From positions 1,528,001 through 1,592,000 of the forward strand of contig JAUTXW010001306.1 in assembly GCA_030620095.1 (NCBI GenBank): a stretch of 64,000 bases of DNA, in the 5' to 3' direction. Every line of letters starts with the position of its first letter. Positions within the stretch are counted from its first letter, which is position 1. The notes under the pieces are model-generated. The model searched no databases, had not been told where the DNA came from, and saw only the letters and a program-made list of their open reading frames with translations. Of this stretch, positions 18,450-31,690 are shown piece by piece. Both the position numbers and the translations under genes were made by a program. The stretch comes from Kuschelorhynchus macadamiae. Its lineage: Eukaryota; Arthropoda; Insecta; Coleoptera; Curculionidae.

Positions 18450-19420
18450 TTTTCACATCTAGAACTCGTTCTCGATTCTACCAATCCCATTCTCCGTATG
18501 TTCCACAGATTTCTTCCAGTACTCCGGCGTAATATAATTTAATGAATCTTGCCAAACAATTTGCACATTATCTGGTGTAAAACGGCATGTATTGTTGGTT
18601 TTTTAATAGATTTTGCCATTAAAAGAAGTTCTAGTTTCAGCATATTGGGTAAAGGCTTTTGTTTTTGTTTTATTAGCCAGTCATAAATATCACTTTTCTT
18701 TCAGGATGAAGTAGGTTGTTTATTTAAGATTCTTGAATGATAAGATGAATCCAGAATGATTAAAGACGAAGCATCTAAATTTGGAATCAGTTGTTCTTTT
18801 AACCACTTTTCAAACAGTTTACAGTTCATATTATCATATGTAGTCCATACTTTTGGATGTTGAAGAAAACAGTAAACTTGCAACTGGAAGAAATCCTGTT
18901 GAAGAACCTGCATGCAAAATGATGAACCGTTTTCCCGTCCCACATCCCTTTTTTCTCTTGACACTTTTTACAGACTCCAAGATTTCGAACCACTTCCATT
19001 AGAAAATATCCGAGTCTCGTCTAAAAATACCACTTTTCTAAATTTTGAATTAACATTTGTGTATTTCTTTAAAAACTGGATACGCTGACTTGCTATATGT
19101 GGCAACTCTCATAAACGACAACAGACCTTTTTATATAGAAAATCCATCATTTTTATTAATTTTGACAACGATTTTAGTCCAATTTTCAATATGTATCGAT
19201 TTTTTAAAGCTTCTTTTAAAAATTGAAGGGTTATACAAGTTTTTGATGTGTATAAATCGTAAATTGCATTAGGAACATCCATTTTTACATTGTCTTTTGT
19301 CTTTGGCTTTTCTCGTGTACTTTTCTTAATCTTCTTTGGTAGTAAATTATGCTTTTTTATCCTCTTTTTTCATAAGAAAATATCATAGGTCTATCTAATT
19401 CATCTTCCGGATTTTATACG
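18450..19420 (-). pseudogene. DDE transposase (IS630/Tc1-related), degenerate
   Basis: Minus-strand transposase relic. Reading from 19420 down: an N-terminal region with REKPKTKDNVKMDVPNAI, then RKVVFLDETRIFSNGSGSK containing the first catalytic Asp (about 19000), a linker, NCKLFEKWLKEQLIPNL, LIILDSSYHSRILNKQPT with the second Asp (about 18730), and degraded sequence beyond. This is the DDE pattern of a family common in arthropod genomes (DET...Dx2SYH). The best open stretch is 18701-18964. It could be the original transposase of the 6-kb composite element or a separate nested insertion; the sequence does not decide. Stops and frame changes indicate it is inactive. Confidence 0.8.
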
Positions 19421-19819
19421 GAGGATATGACTACACGTAATAAAAGAAAAACAAACTTAAAAAGTTTGTCGTTGATCAATCGTATGACCCGCATGATAAC
19501 ACTGCATTTGACTATATTGAAATATAAAATGTTACGACTATCTATAACAAAGGCAAAGTTCGCACTCACCGCTTTCACGGAGAGCAGCGCTCTTCCACCC
19601 AACCCAATTGTCAATTACCGAGGTCTTTTTTTTCTTTTTAATCACTAGATTTACCATTTACAAGTTACAGTCGCTATTCATGAAAGCACCCTTTTCAAAA
19701 CAGGCGATTCTAATTTGAATATCCAAAGACAAATAGTTTATTGCATTCTAATAACGCAAGTCTGGCAACAACGCAATACGTAATATGGCCGAAATTCCCA
19801 TAGTAAACTTACTTATTTT

Positions 19820-19990
19820 CAAAAATTCCTAGTAGTCCCCACTAATTCCTTACCAATGCCCAGTATTGCCCACTAATTCCTAGTAATACCTACTAATGCT
19901 TACTAATTCCTAGTACTGCCCTTTAATTCGTTTGTAATACTCTGCAGTACCTCCCAATGTGTACACTGTAATTCCTCAGCGGTTCACCCC
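19820..19990. repeat. Right subterminal repeats and TIR of composite element
   Basis: It contains AATTCCTAGTA and CTAATTCC four times (around 19824, 19842, 19872 and 19902), with ACTAATGC and AATGCCC variants between. It ends in TCAGCGGTTCACCCC just before the 11-bp target duplication. The spacing of about 30 bp between units is regular. The left end carries the inverse arrangement. Confidence 0.72.
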
Positions 19991-20001
19991 TAGCAATTTG
20001 T

Positions 20002-20949
20002 ACATATATTTTAGAGAAACCCTGAATATCAATAATTCGACTTATCGAAAATTAAAACATAACTTATTTTTACTATCAATTGAGAAGTTATTTTCTTCTA
20101 TTAAAAAAGTAAAAACAGAAAACCGAGAAGATTCATATTTTATTAAATAAAAATACTTCAATTCTCACACTTTTTTAAATATTAATACATATTCCAAGAG
20201 ATGTGATTCAATACAATGTTAAATATTATTATGTAATAATGGATAATCATATATTGCGTACTTACAAAGCGGAATACTTGATATGATTTTGAATTATATA
20301 TTAACGTATTTACAATGCAAATTAGGCCATTACATCTATTTCTCGCACGTTTAAATTCGTGCTTTACGAACCATGCACCAACCAACGATTTCTATACATC
20401 GTGTCCGTAAAGTCTTAGTATGGGTTAAATTCTCGGGTACTATAATATATTCAAAACCAAGATGCAGTAAATTCAAAACCAATATCAGGCAAAATAATTC
20501 ACCTGCACAATTTCTGTGACTGTAAACTTCATGACTGACAACGTATTCATACGTTAGTAATAAAGGTCGCAGTTTCGGAAATTGCGAGGGTGAAATATTT
20601 TGCGTTATATTGGTTTTGAATATACTGTATCCTGGTTTTGAATAATATACTATAGGAAAGATAAAAATATTAAAATTTTGATGCTGCATATGTTCTGCAG
20701 AATTGGCTTTATTGGCCGTTTAACCCTTTTTTCACGCATTCTGGGGGCGGAGAGAGGGGAATGAACTTTTAATTTTAAATAGAGCGTTATATAAAATTTT
20801 ACCTTAATTTGCAAGCTTCTAAAAAACAAAAATTTTTGCCCTAACTGGAGGTCTCCAATTCGACCCGTTTTCGAATGGTATGATATTCAAATAAGAATGT
20901 CAGCTGTAGAATTAAATTTGTCGTTTTAAAGTTTATTTTATAAGAGTTG
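20002..20949. other. No recognisable gene
   Basis: AT-rich sequence flanking the composite insertion. The short minus-strand frames at 20182-20689 have no recognisable motif, and I assign nothing. Confidence 0.5.
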
Positions 20950-21470
20950 AAATCGACCATCGCTAACTTATTAGAAAAAACAAAGTCTCCTTTCTAACAT
21001 TTCGGAGTACTTCAGGCCTCACACTAAGGCAAATATCAGTAATTTTTTGTTGAAGTTCTTGTAAATTATTAAGTTTTATAAGCAATACGCGCTCTTTGAT
21101 TACCTAAACCTTAAAAAAAGAAATCAAGTAGAGCAACGTCCGGCGACCGCGCTGGCCATTCAGCATCAGATCGCAGGAAATGAATTATGAAGATACTCTC
21201 TGACGTGTAAATAAAGGTGCAACCACTCCATCGCGCTGAAAAAGTGAGTCATAGTCGACACTGTCATCATTAAGAGTTTCTACAATTATATTTATAACAG
21301 TTTTTCACAACAGTTGCCAGTATAAAGGTCCGGTAAGAGTTTCATTAATAAAAATGGATTAAATAACTTATTTGCTATAATTTTAGACCATACTTTAAGT
21401 TTCTAAGGATGCTGTCTATGAGCCTCTTCAAACAAGTGGGGTCTTTCTTCCTCCAGTAACGACAAATGTC
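20950..21470 (-). pseudogene. Tc1/mariner-like transposase fragment
   Basis: Minus-strand remnant of a DUF4817/mariner-like transposase, only the C-terminal half. Reading downward from 21470: PFFINETLTGPLYWQLL near 21320, the second catalytic block LFQRDGVVAP (normally FQQDGAPPH) near 21240, EWPARSPDVALLDFF split between two frames near 21140, and LNNLQELQQKITDICLSVRP followed by EVLRNV near 21010. It belongs to the same broad family as the relic at 9.06-10.02 kb, but the residues differ, so it is an independent insertion. Frameshifts make it inactive. Confidence 0.75.
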
Positions 21471-21476
21471 TGTTGA

Positions 21477-21580
<104 letters not shown>

Positions 21581-21899
21581 GTTTTCATTTCGGGTGTACA
21601 TCCGTTCACTGTCGTTCTGAAAAGAACAGTTTTGCTGACGTTTCGCCAAAATCACATTTGGTATTTTCGAAGCTTTCTTTCTCGCGTCCGAATACAGACT
21701 GAAGGTTTGCTGACTGCGACGCTTCCTTTTCCTGGAAACGAAGGTCGTTAATTATGTTTTCCGGATGGTGCTGTTGTTGTTGCGCTAATTGCGCTTAAGT
21801 TTTTGCGATTTTAGATTTGTCGATTATTGCCTTCCATACTGTTGGTAGTTTTAATGATTCGTTCCTTTTATTCAAATCACCTTGTTTTTCAATTTCTAT

Positions 21900-22170
21900 G
21901 GCTTCTCGGATTATTCTGGTCTTATAATGTTCTATATTGGCAATCTTCCTACACCCATCGAAATTTATTTTATGGCCGGTTTCCTGATGATGTAGGAATA
22001 AACCCGAGGTTGTTTATTTATTTCTGATGCTGAGTTTATGCTCTTCCACTCTATGTTCTCTGATGTTCGCCTGTTAGTTTGCCCCACGTACAACTTTTCA
22101 CAGTCCTGGCACGGAATACTGTATACTCCGTGGTTTTCCAGTTTGATTTTATCTTTTGGGTTTCCAAGTA
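21900..22170 (-). pseudogene. PLE GIY-YIG-like domain remnant
   Basis: Minus-strand sequence reading GKLLGNPKDKIKLENHG, then GVYSIPCQDCEKLYVGQT with intact GVYSIPC and YVGQT blocks, and a WKSINSASE tail. It is better preserved than the copy at 797-1072. It follows the RT in the expected order for a Penelope-like element. A stop and frame shift beyond the tail prevent a complete endonuclease. Confidence 0.78.
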
Positions 22171-22255
22171 GTTTACCTATAGTTTTTTTGTGACTTGTGT
22201 ATTGTTTGTATGTTGTGTTTCCTAAGAATTCTTCCGATTCTGTCTGTTCTGTGTT

Positions 22256-22990
22256 TCAGTTAATTGCACGGATCTGGATATTAGGGTATTTGCCACAGAT
22301 TGAATTTGTGCTGGTGTATTCGAAATGTCCGTTATGTAGTTTTGTGAGCAAAACATCTAAAAATGGTAGTTTGTTGTTTTCCTCTAACTCTAGAGTAAAT
22401 TGTATTCTGAGGTGGACTGAATTTACGTAAGTCACAAATTTTTCGAGCTCTGCATGACCATGTTGCCATATAATAAATATGTCATCCACATAACGAATCC
22501 ATAATTTGATCTTTAAACTTGTTTTCTCAAGAGCTTCTGTCTCGAAGTATATCATAAATAAATTCGCGACTACTGGTGATAGTGAGGACCCCATTTGAGC
22601 ACCATCGATTTATTTATACATTTGCAGTTGCATTATATGTGAATTATGATGAAAGATATTTCTTCAGTTTTTGTAGCGGCGAATTAACAGCACTAACAAT
22701 AAGTCTGATGGGCGCCCCTGTGCATTGTGCATTTTTGGTAAACCATAGAGTTTAGGACATCTGCTCAACTTTTCCCGTGGTATGATTTTTTGTTGAATTT
22801 AGGGGTTTATTGGTGAACTTTTTATTTTATTTTTAGTTGTACGTTGTCGGGTTCCTTGGAACAGGCCTATAACAATTGTCTTGTAAGATATCGTGCATTT
22901 TTTGTACGTAATCTTAAGTATAACCATAGTTGCGTTTCCTTTATCTGCTTCAGAACGACAGTAGTCAACGGATGTACACCCGGAATGAAA
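22256..22990 (-). pseudogene. PLE reverse transcriptase with YVDD
   Basis: From 22990 downward: EADKGNATMVILKITYKK, TYKT-like GTRQR, PKLYGLPKMHNAQGRP (about 22720), then MGSSLSPVVANLFM and IRYVDDIFIIWQHGH (about 22500) with the catalytic aspartates, VHLRIQFTLELEENNKLPFL, and a jump. The expected VYRKPTHTDRYL block is deleted between FEYT and STNS near 22312, so the C-terminal part of the RT is lost. The frame 22256-22594 is open (112 codons). The N-terminal portion is in a different frame, interrupted by stops. Confidence 0.88.
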
Positions 22991-23000
22991 ATACATTGTA

Positions 23001-24964
23001 TTTTTTCATCCGTTAAGGACTAAAAATCAACAGCATAAATGCTCATTCCTTTATTTTTTTTTGTAATGCAAAACTTTCCTTTTCTATCGCGAAAAATGCA
23101 TGTCGTTTGTTTTATATATTTTATTGGTAGGGAAATTCTTCACAAAAGAACCGTGATAAGAACACTTTTGAAACTACAACTGTGACATATTAGTTGCCTG
23201 GCAAACCACTAAATTGCTGCCTAGATGGAATATATGATATATTTAATAGGTTTCATCTCAGAAGGGACCGATATGACTCTACGAAGGTTCAAAGAATGGT
23301 AAACAGAATATGTTTACCCTACAATTCAAAAATTTCTCAAAATTCACCCCTAATCCTGATCGAGCTGATTTTTACACCCGCCTTTATAAGAAATATAGAG
23401 GTTTCTTTGCGTATTTACTTGATTCACCTAGGATCAACCGTTCATATGCTACAGGGCGAAACGTAAATCCATAGGGAAAGATATGAAAACAAAATTGCAA
23501 TTTTATTTCTAAACGGCTCATCCTGTATAAACTGGAGAGTAATTTCGACGATATGGTTTTTCAATCCCTAGGGGAAGATTTGGAATTCCATAAACAATAT
23601 CCGCTCCTCATTACTCTTCTCGAAAAAAAAAGTGAAATATGTGAAAATAGAAAAGACGGAAACATTTTTTTTTTAGTTTTTCTGAGGTATAGGCATCTTA
23701 TATTGATTTAAATCTTTTTTATAATGACTCCACAAAATGCCTTCAAAGTTACCCCATTTTTTACATTTTTTATTTTTTTTTGACATCTTGTACTCCGATA
23801 TTGCCCGGTAACGAACTTGTCCGAGATCTTTGTCCGAGAAATCCGGAAAAAAGGCCCTATTTCGAAAAATTAATCATAGAGATCGGCATTTTGAATCATA
23901 GAGGTTTCGAAAAGAGTGCCTATATCGGACGCCACTGCCGCCTTATTATAAGTCTCACCAAAATCGCGTTTTTTTTTTGTCAAAAGAAGTGTCCAGTTAA
24001 TCTCTACGACCGGCTTTATAGAAGCATGTTTCCCGAAGTTCTCTTACCGAGCTGGAGTAGTTCGAAGGTTAAAAAACACAAATTTCAAGAATGTTGGGTC
24101 CAGAAAGTTCAATGCGCAGACAGTAACAATAGCCGCGTGAATCAGTTCGGTTTTACAGGTGGAAAGTTGACTACTTTAGGGATCTTTGATGTTATCAAAT
24201 ATATTTAAAAAGTGGTCAATTCTAATTGCTTATACAAGTGTTTTACTATATATTATTAAATTTTAACTAGATATTAGGGAACCATATTTCATTATAATTG
24301 TTGTTTATGTTGGAGTGATCTGATTTAATAAGTCTCGAGAACTTGTTGGAATTCAGATTTGTTATCTTAACACAACATAAGTTATGTTAAATATGTAACC
24401 TGACACGTTTAAAAAAAATGTAATGGCGTCATTAAAATTGAAGTATACATTTAATTGTAATATAGAATTTGATGTTTCCAACAACTTTTGTAAAATAGTA
24501 TTTGGTTTTATCGATTGATACGTTAATAAACTTGTTTGACCGCAAAACTTTTATGCTCACGTAGTAATATATTATAAGTTCTAAACTCTCCTTATTCTTT
24601 TCAGCAAAGTAAAGAGAACTGATTTTGATAAATGTCTTAATTCCAGTCTATAGCAGCATTTTGCCCGTATATGTTCCTTCCTTTTTGCTTGAGTTCGATA
24701 ATGTTAAAAGTTGGAAAAATCCGAATAATCTTTTTAGCACACAATCGAAAAGTTTAATTCAGTTTCCAACTTATCTGAAGCGATGAAATAAAAATTACGC
24801 CCGATTAAATAATAAATCAATTAAACTTCAGTATTAAATGTAATTAGAAAGTAAATGGGTTAACTTTATGCAAATGTGGGTAGTGGGATCAGCACGAGAG
24901 TCATCTATTTCAGAGCTATCCTAGAAATTAGCAAGTTCGATGTAATACCTAAAATAAAGTTGTA
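23001..24964. other. No recognisable gene; possible repeat relics
   Basis: It includes a TCCTGTATA motif near 23520, similar to ends of other elements in this window. One 142-codon frame (23780-24208) has no recognisable domain, no usual codon pattern and no family match that I know, so I do not call it a gene. Confidence 0.5.
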
Positions 24965-24966
24965 TA

Positions 24967-25590
24967 TACAGGACCGAATTTATGGGTCAATATTTTTACA
25001 GTAATCTATATCATCAAAGAAGACTAAAATATCGGGTGAATATATATATTGAAAACTGGTTCGTTAGGGGGCTTCAGCCCCTCTGAAAATGTTTTTTTCC
25101 GAATATTTTCAAAACGTTTAAAGACTAAATTACAAAATTAAGGTAATTTGGCAATTTTCATATGCGAATCCTGAAGTCAAAAATATAAATACTAAATCTG
25201 GAGCGCCCCGAATGGGACGAGGAGAGGGAAAATTCTCCCCAAATTTTTATGCATACATTTTTTCAATTTACAATTCCAAATTAGAAAAATCCAAGGTTTT
25301 CTAAAAAAGACTTGATGTTAGGATACACCGTCTTCGAAAAAATATTAAAAATTAAACGTACTCTGGGTTCAGTAAATAATTAAATCATTCGTTACTAATT
25401 TGTACAGAAAACTGTGTGTTTAATTAATATTTCTCAAAAACAATGTACCATAAAGAACTATACTAAAGGTACCTGTCGTTACTAGAAAATCTAAAGCTTT
25501 TATGATTTGGAACTATTAATTTAAAAAAATCTACCCAGAGAAAAGTTAATGAGACTTTTCTTTATACCCCTCCCGCTGATTTTACTATTG

Positions 25591-25652
<62 letters not shown>

Positions 25653-25846
25653 TACGTATATAAAAATTACCAAAATGAGCAAATTTTATAATCAAGTTTT
25701 AGACGTTTCAAAATATTTAGAAAAAAACAACTTCAGAGGGACTTATTCTCGGGGATGTAGCCCCCTAACGAAGCAATTTTAATATATATGTATATGACAT
25801 AGATTATTTGGCAAAATATTGACTCTTAATTTCGGGACCCCCTGTA
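24967..25846. mobile_element. Long-TIR DNA transposon or large MITE (TACAGG ends)
   Basis: An 880-bp element. The left end is TACAGGACCGAATTTATG and the right end, reverse-complemented, begins TACAGGGGGTCCCGAAATT. The arms are imperfect over about 190 bp. The shared blocks include GTCAATATTTT, TTCGTTAGGGGGCT (left 25060, inverse right 25770) and CCCCTCTGAA. TA flanks both ends, compatible with a TA target duplication as in Tc1/mariner-type elements. The interior contains a (TA)n run (25592-25650) and no transposase. Confidence 0.72.
25592..25650. repeat. (TA)n microsatellite
   Basis: 59 bp of TA repeats inside the long-TIR element. Confidence 0.96.
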
Positions 25847-27824
<1,978 letters not shown>

Positions 27825-28019
27825 TGTGTTTTCATACCGGGTGTACATCCGTTCACTACTGTCGTTCTGAAAAGAACAGTTTTGCTGACGTTTCGCCGAA
27901 ATCACATTTGGCATTTTCGAAGCTTTCTTTCTCGCGTCCGAATAGTCTGGGAGTCTCTATTCCGCAAAACTGTTCTTTTCAGAACGACAGTAGTGAACGG
28001 ATGTACACCCGGCATGAAA

Positions 28020-28024
<5 letters not shown>
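27825..28024. repeat. Palindrome made of Penelope-type terminal repeats
   Basis: 61-bp arms at 27825-27885 and 27964-28024 are inverted copies, with about one mismatch (TTTTCATACCGGGTGTACAT versus the inverse of TTTTCATGCC-type sequence). They match the terminal repeats of the PLE at 21581-23000. The 78-bp loop contains the ACGTTTCGCC-type sequence also seen near 21640. The whole unit sits inside (TA)n on both sides. It looks like the ends of a PLE without an interior. Confidence 0.85.

Positions 28025-28081
<57 letters not shown>
28025..28081. repeat. (TA)n microsatellite
   Basis: 57 bp of TA repeats flanking the palindrome on its right side. Confidence 0.96.
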
Positions 28082-28085
<4 letters not shown>

Positions 28086-28089
28086 AAAG

Positions 28090-28470
28090 TTATGAAAGTT
28101 AGAAGCCCAGGAAGAACCTAGAACTTTGTAAATAACATACAACGCCTTGTGAAGTTCCCCTGAGAAAACGAGCAAATTTAATTTGGCAGCAGGATGGTGC
28201 TCCATACCTCAGAAGTCAAGGTATAACCAACTTTTTGTATTAAAATTAGAAAGAATTGATTGTGGAAAAGGGTAATTACGGCTATCCTCCGGGAAACCCC
28301 GACCTTACCCTCTAGATTTCCTTCTGTGGGGTACCTTAAAGATTTAGTATACAAGCACAAACCGTCAACCGCGCAGGAACCTGAACGTTGCATTCGGAGA
28401 GGTATTCAATCTAAATTAAACTATGTATTTGGAAATTTTATATACCACTTTTATTGCCCAAAATGTCCGA
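28090..28470 (+). pseudogene. Tc1/mariner-like transposase C-terminal fragment
   Basis: Plus-strand relic carrying the catalytic block WQQDGAP (about 28181) with its Asp. After a degraded stretch come YPLDFLLWGTLK (about 28300-28345), the counterpart of the LTPLDFFLWG motif, and KDLVYKHKPSTAQEPERCIR in the neighbouring frame. The N-terminal DNA-binding part is missing. It resembles the relics at 9 and 21 kb in type, but with different residues. It starts right beside a (TA)n tract, which may be its insertion point or a coincidence. Confidence 0.75.
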
Positions 28471-29235
28471 AACGGTTCCTCGCATTCTTACGTTGTTCTA
28501 TATTGTTAAACTCGTCGTTTAGTTCTCTTAGATCTGTCATAATGCGAAATGTTATTATGTAAAAATGTATCAAATAACGAAGGCAAATGTCAATAAACCC
28601 GAAACGTTAAATGGTTGAAAGCGTCATGAATAGCCCTATTTAAATCAATATCAATATACTGGGTGCCAAATTTAAAATAAGAGACTTGATATCTGCCACG
28701 CAAAAAACGTAGCCTGTATATATGAAAATAAATTAAACCCTCAAAATACCTTAGTTGACCTTTAAATTGAACGTTTGGCTCCATCTCGTATACTTTCTGT
28801 GATAAGTATGCATATTACTCAATTCTAATCAATTTTTTCCAATAACTTTTTTCAATATACACATTTTGACTTCATAATGTTGTCATTTTCGTCATTTACA
28901 CCTTCTTGTTCCCCTGTCCTGAGACACACTGTATGGTATAAATGGACAAAGGAAATACTGCACGTCCGGGAGTTCGGCGGACAGTCCTGATATTAATATG
29001 TACCCATTAGATGGTTATATAACATCGTACACATAATGGGCACAGTCCAAAATATTCAGTTTTAGCGGAAGGGCCTTTACGAGGAAATAAAATGATTACA
29101 GCTCGGGATTTTGCAATAAAAGCGTATGTGCAACCACGTGTATCAAAATAATGGCGTAGTAGGATACAATAAAAATGTCAGTACAAAATTTTGTTAAGTA
29201 GTGCGACTGTCTTTATGCTTTGAAAAATAGATATT
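28471..29235. other. No recognisable gene
   Basis: AT-rich sequence between a mariner fragment and the next pseudogene. I found no domain. Confidence 0.5.
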
Positions 29236-30300
29236 TTGTGGTTATATGGAAAACAGAGTAATTTATTATTGCTCAATTGGATTGCCACTATTGAACACTT
29301 GGCAAGTAATATGATAATTTTTTTAGTGTGCCGAATCTTATACCTACCATTGATTCATCCACAAGTGGATAATATCAATATTGTATGCATTACTTTACTC
29401 TATACCCAAGAAAATGCAAAATGTTATGACCACAATGTATGTATTATTACTTTTGATCAATCTTCTATCTGTATGATAAAACATGAGACATCATATCTGC
29501 TGCAGCTCAAGGATTTGATGTATCAAAGATTGTAGTAAGACTTGGAAATGTTCCTTTCATTATGTCCTACTTAGGAGCCATTGATTCTATAATTTAGGGA
29601 ATTGGTATCAAAGAGATATTTCCGATGTTTTGCGTACTAGAAAAAATCTAAATGGACGTCCTTACGTCAAAGCAATCAGAGATCTTATTTTACTTCACCT
29701 CACTTTAGTAAGAATAAAATCAAAAAATTGTGATAGATAACAATATGTACGAAAACTGCAATAAATGGTTTTATTTCATATAGTGATATTAAAAATGGGA
29801 TGAAAATGTAGAATAAGTATTTAACCAGTTTAATAATATAGGAATATAAATAATAAGGCCTACTGCTAAAATTTGGATACAAAATTTCCATATGGTATCA
29901 ATAGCTAAGAAGTTTATAAGAGCTGAACTTATGGAAGATACACAGTTACATTTAAAAAGCGAAGAAATGTTTTCATACTTCCACGTATCAGGATATTTTC
30001 CTTATGCTAAATCTGCCCACATGTACCACCAGAATATGCTATAATTAGAAAATTAGATTAATCCTAGTATTTTCAAGAGGTATACGAAAGTATTCTAGGC
30101 CATTAGACGTTCTGATAAATTAAATTGTAGAATTTCGACTAATATGATCATAGAGCAAATCAATAAAAACAGTGTTGTAAAGTAAAAGGATTTATAATAT
30201 GCAATACTATGTATGAAGAATTGGAAGATCTTGCTAATATTAAAATAAATACTACCGATCAGCATGTACACTAAAAAATATTTATAGGTTCGCAAACGCT
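29236..30300 (+). pseudogene. Multicopy PIN-like repeat protein, N-terminal half
   Basis: Broken plus-strand coding relic of a large protein that is repeated in many arthropod and cnidarian genomes and that I know only as uncharacterised. Recognisable parts, across frames: RILYLPLIHPQVDNINIV, NVCIITFDQSS, VSKIVVRLGNVPFIMSYLGA (about 29510-29580), KKFIRAELMEDTQLHL, MFSYFHVSGYFPYAKSAHM (about 29970-30030) and IRRSDKLN with MIIEQINKN (about 30100-30170). The spacing and order match the family. The C-terminal half of the same kind of protein lies at 37860-38960 in the same orientation. Function unknown; stops make this copy dead. Family recall is from memory. Confidence 0.6.
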
Positions 30301-30600
30301 TGGTTTCCGAGGTAAAAGAAAATTAGAAAAAAATCCATTTTTTGTATATTTCGGAAACGAATATTATTATATTAATATTATAATAAAGTACAATTAAGCA
30401 TGTCAAATGTTCAAGAGCCATGAATTGACTTTGACATTTCAATGTCAACTTATTAAAAACCATTTGAGATACTCATTTGAGGATGTGAATGTATTAAAGC
30501 AATATCTAAATTCACTGGGGAAAAAATTTCAACTTTTTTTTGTTTCTTAAACAAAACCTATTTTTTTGGATTCAACTACACCCAAGTAACTAAAAAATAC
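30301..30600. other. AT-rich gap
   Basis: 300 bp with no motif recognised. It lies between the plus-strand pseudogene and the minus-strand pseudogene that follows. Confidence 0.5.
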
Positions 30601-31690
30601 CTAAAAATTTAGTTGGCTCACAAAAAAATCTGACTTATTTGTTACAAAATTTTGATTTATAGGAATATACAATGAACATACAAAATTCAGATAACAGTAC
30701 ATGGTCGGTTCAACGAAAGCAATTAAATAACACATTTGTATCATTGAATATAAAGTTTGTATATTTATTTTGCGCTTCTTAGCCTGCCTTTTTAAAGCAG
30801 GCTCTGGGGCATCTCTCGTAATAGTCCAGCAGTAGTCGACTAACATTTCACAGTTCCATTTTCCCCGAAACCTTCCTTCCATGTTTGAAATATCCTGGTG
30901 GAACCTCTCGCCGTGCTCGTCACTTACAACACCCTAGGTTTTGGTAACACAAAAGAAATTGAACATTCAGGTCTTTATAGTTTTCTGCTTTTTTGTTTCC
31001 CAAAAAATTTGTTGCAATCATTTTAAGGCATTCTAGGCGTCTTTTTCCTTGCCTTCAAATATGGAATTGAGCATGTCAGAAAAGTTTCGTAATCTGGGGA
31101 CCCACAAATATGCCCTATTTAATTTTAGCGTCAATGATTTCAAGGAATTTTTCTTTTAAATAACTGAAAGACCGGACATCTTTGTCTATGGCTTTTGCAA
31201 AGTTTTCATAAGTCTTTTTCAGGGGTTGCATTTTTCTTTCCTGGCTCAAACGAGTCTCTCGGTTGACAAATTTTCTTTCTGTATGAACGGATCGTGCTCG
31301 ACTGTCCCATTCGCAGAGAAAGCAGCAGTATTTGGTATAACCTAGCTGCTTTTCAAGCAAAATCGCCATAACTTTTAAATCCCCATAAATTTGCCATATA
31401 TATCTTTCATATTTTATGGTCCCCAGCAAGAAATTCAGATTGCTATACGTTTCTTTTATGTGAACTGCATGGCCAATTGGAACTGAAGGCAACTTGTTTC
31501 CATTATAGAGTAACACAGCTTTAAGACTTACTTTTGAGGAATCAATTATTAGAATCTTGGATAGTCTATCAGATTTAAAGCTGCCATTAATCTCTCAATA
31601 TCCCTACAGGCTACCAAATTGTTTTTCATGTCAAAAAAATGGTGTTAGGCTTTTCTGACGCCATCGGTACACAGATAAATTTACTTCATC
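30601..31690 (-). pseudogene. Unclassified arthropod repeat protein (GERFHQDI family)
   Basis: Minus-strand relic of another widespread uncharacterised repeat protein. Reading from 31690 down: CRDIERLMAALNLTDYP, IDSSKVSLKAVLLYNGNKLP, an open frame 31115-31516 with PIGHAVHIKETYSNL and KYCCFLCEWDSR (a CxxC pair), and a C-terminal region with DEHGERFHQDISNMEGRFRG and MLVDYCWTITRD (30790-30900). These blocks sit in the order I recall for this family. The role is unknown and may be transposon-derived. One or more frameshifts separate the two open pieces (30601-30882 and 31115-31516), so it is not functional. Confidence 0.65.

Larger units (their letters stand above)
21581..23000 (-). mobile_element. 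Penelope-like element bounded by inverted terminal repeats
   Basis: Compact PLE copy on the minus strand. The left boundary (from 21581) begins GTTTTCATTTCGGGTGTACA and continues to GTCGTTCTGAAAAGAAC. The right boundary (22951-22996) holds the inverse: CAGAACGACAGTAGTCAACG, then GATGTACACCCGGAATGAAA. Between them lie the RT (22256-22990), an internally deleted RT/endonuclease junction near 22310, and the GIY-YIG-like part (about 21900-22160). The left repeat abuts a (TA)n tract. Terminal repeats in either orientation are known for Penelope elements. Confidence 0.87.

Noticed and set aside
23780..24208. 142-codon open frame
   Set aside because: No recognisable domain, and no neighbours that suggest an element. 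Its length can occur by chance; I cannot support a function.
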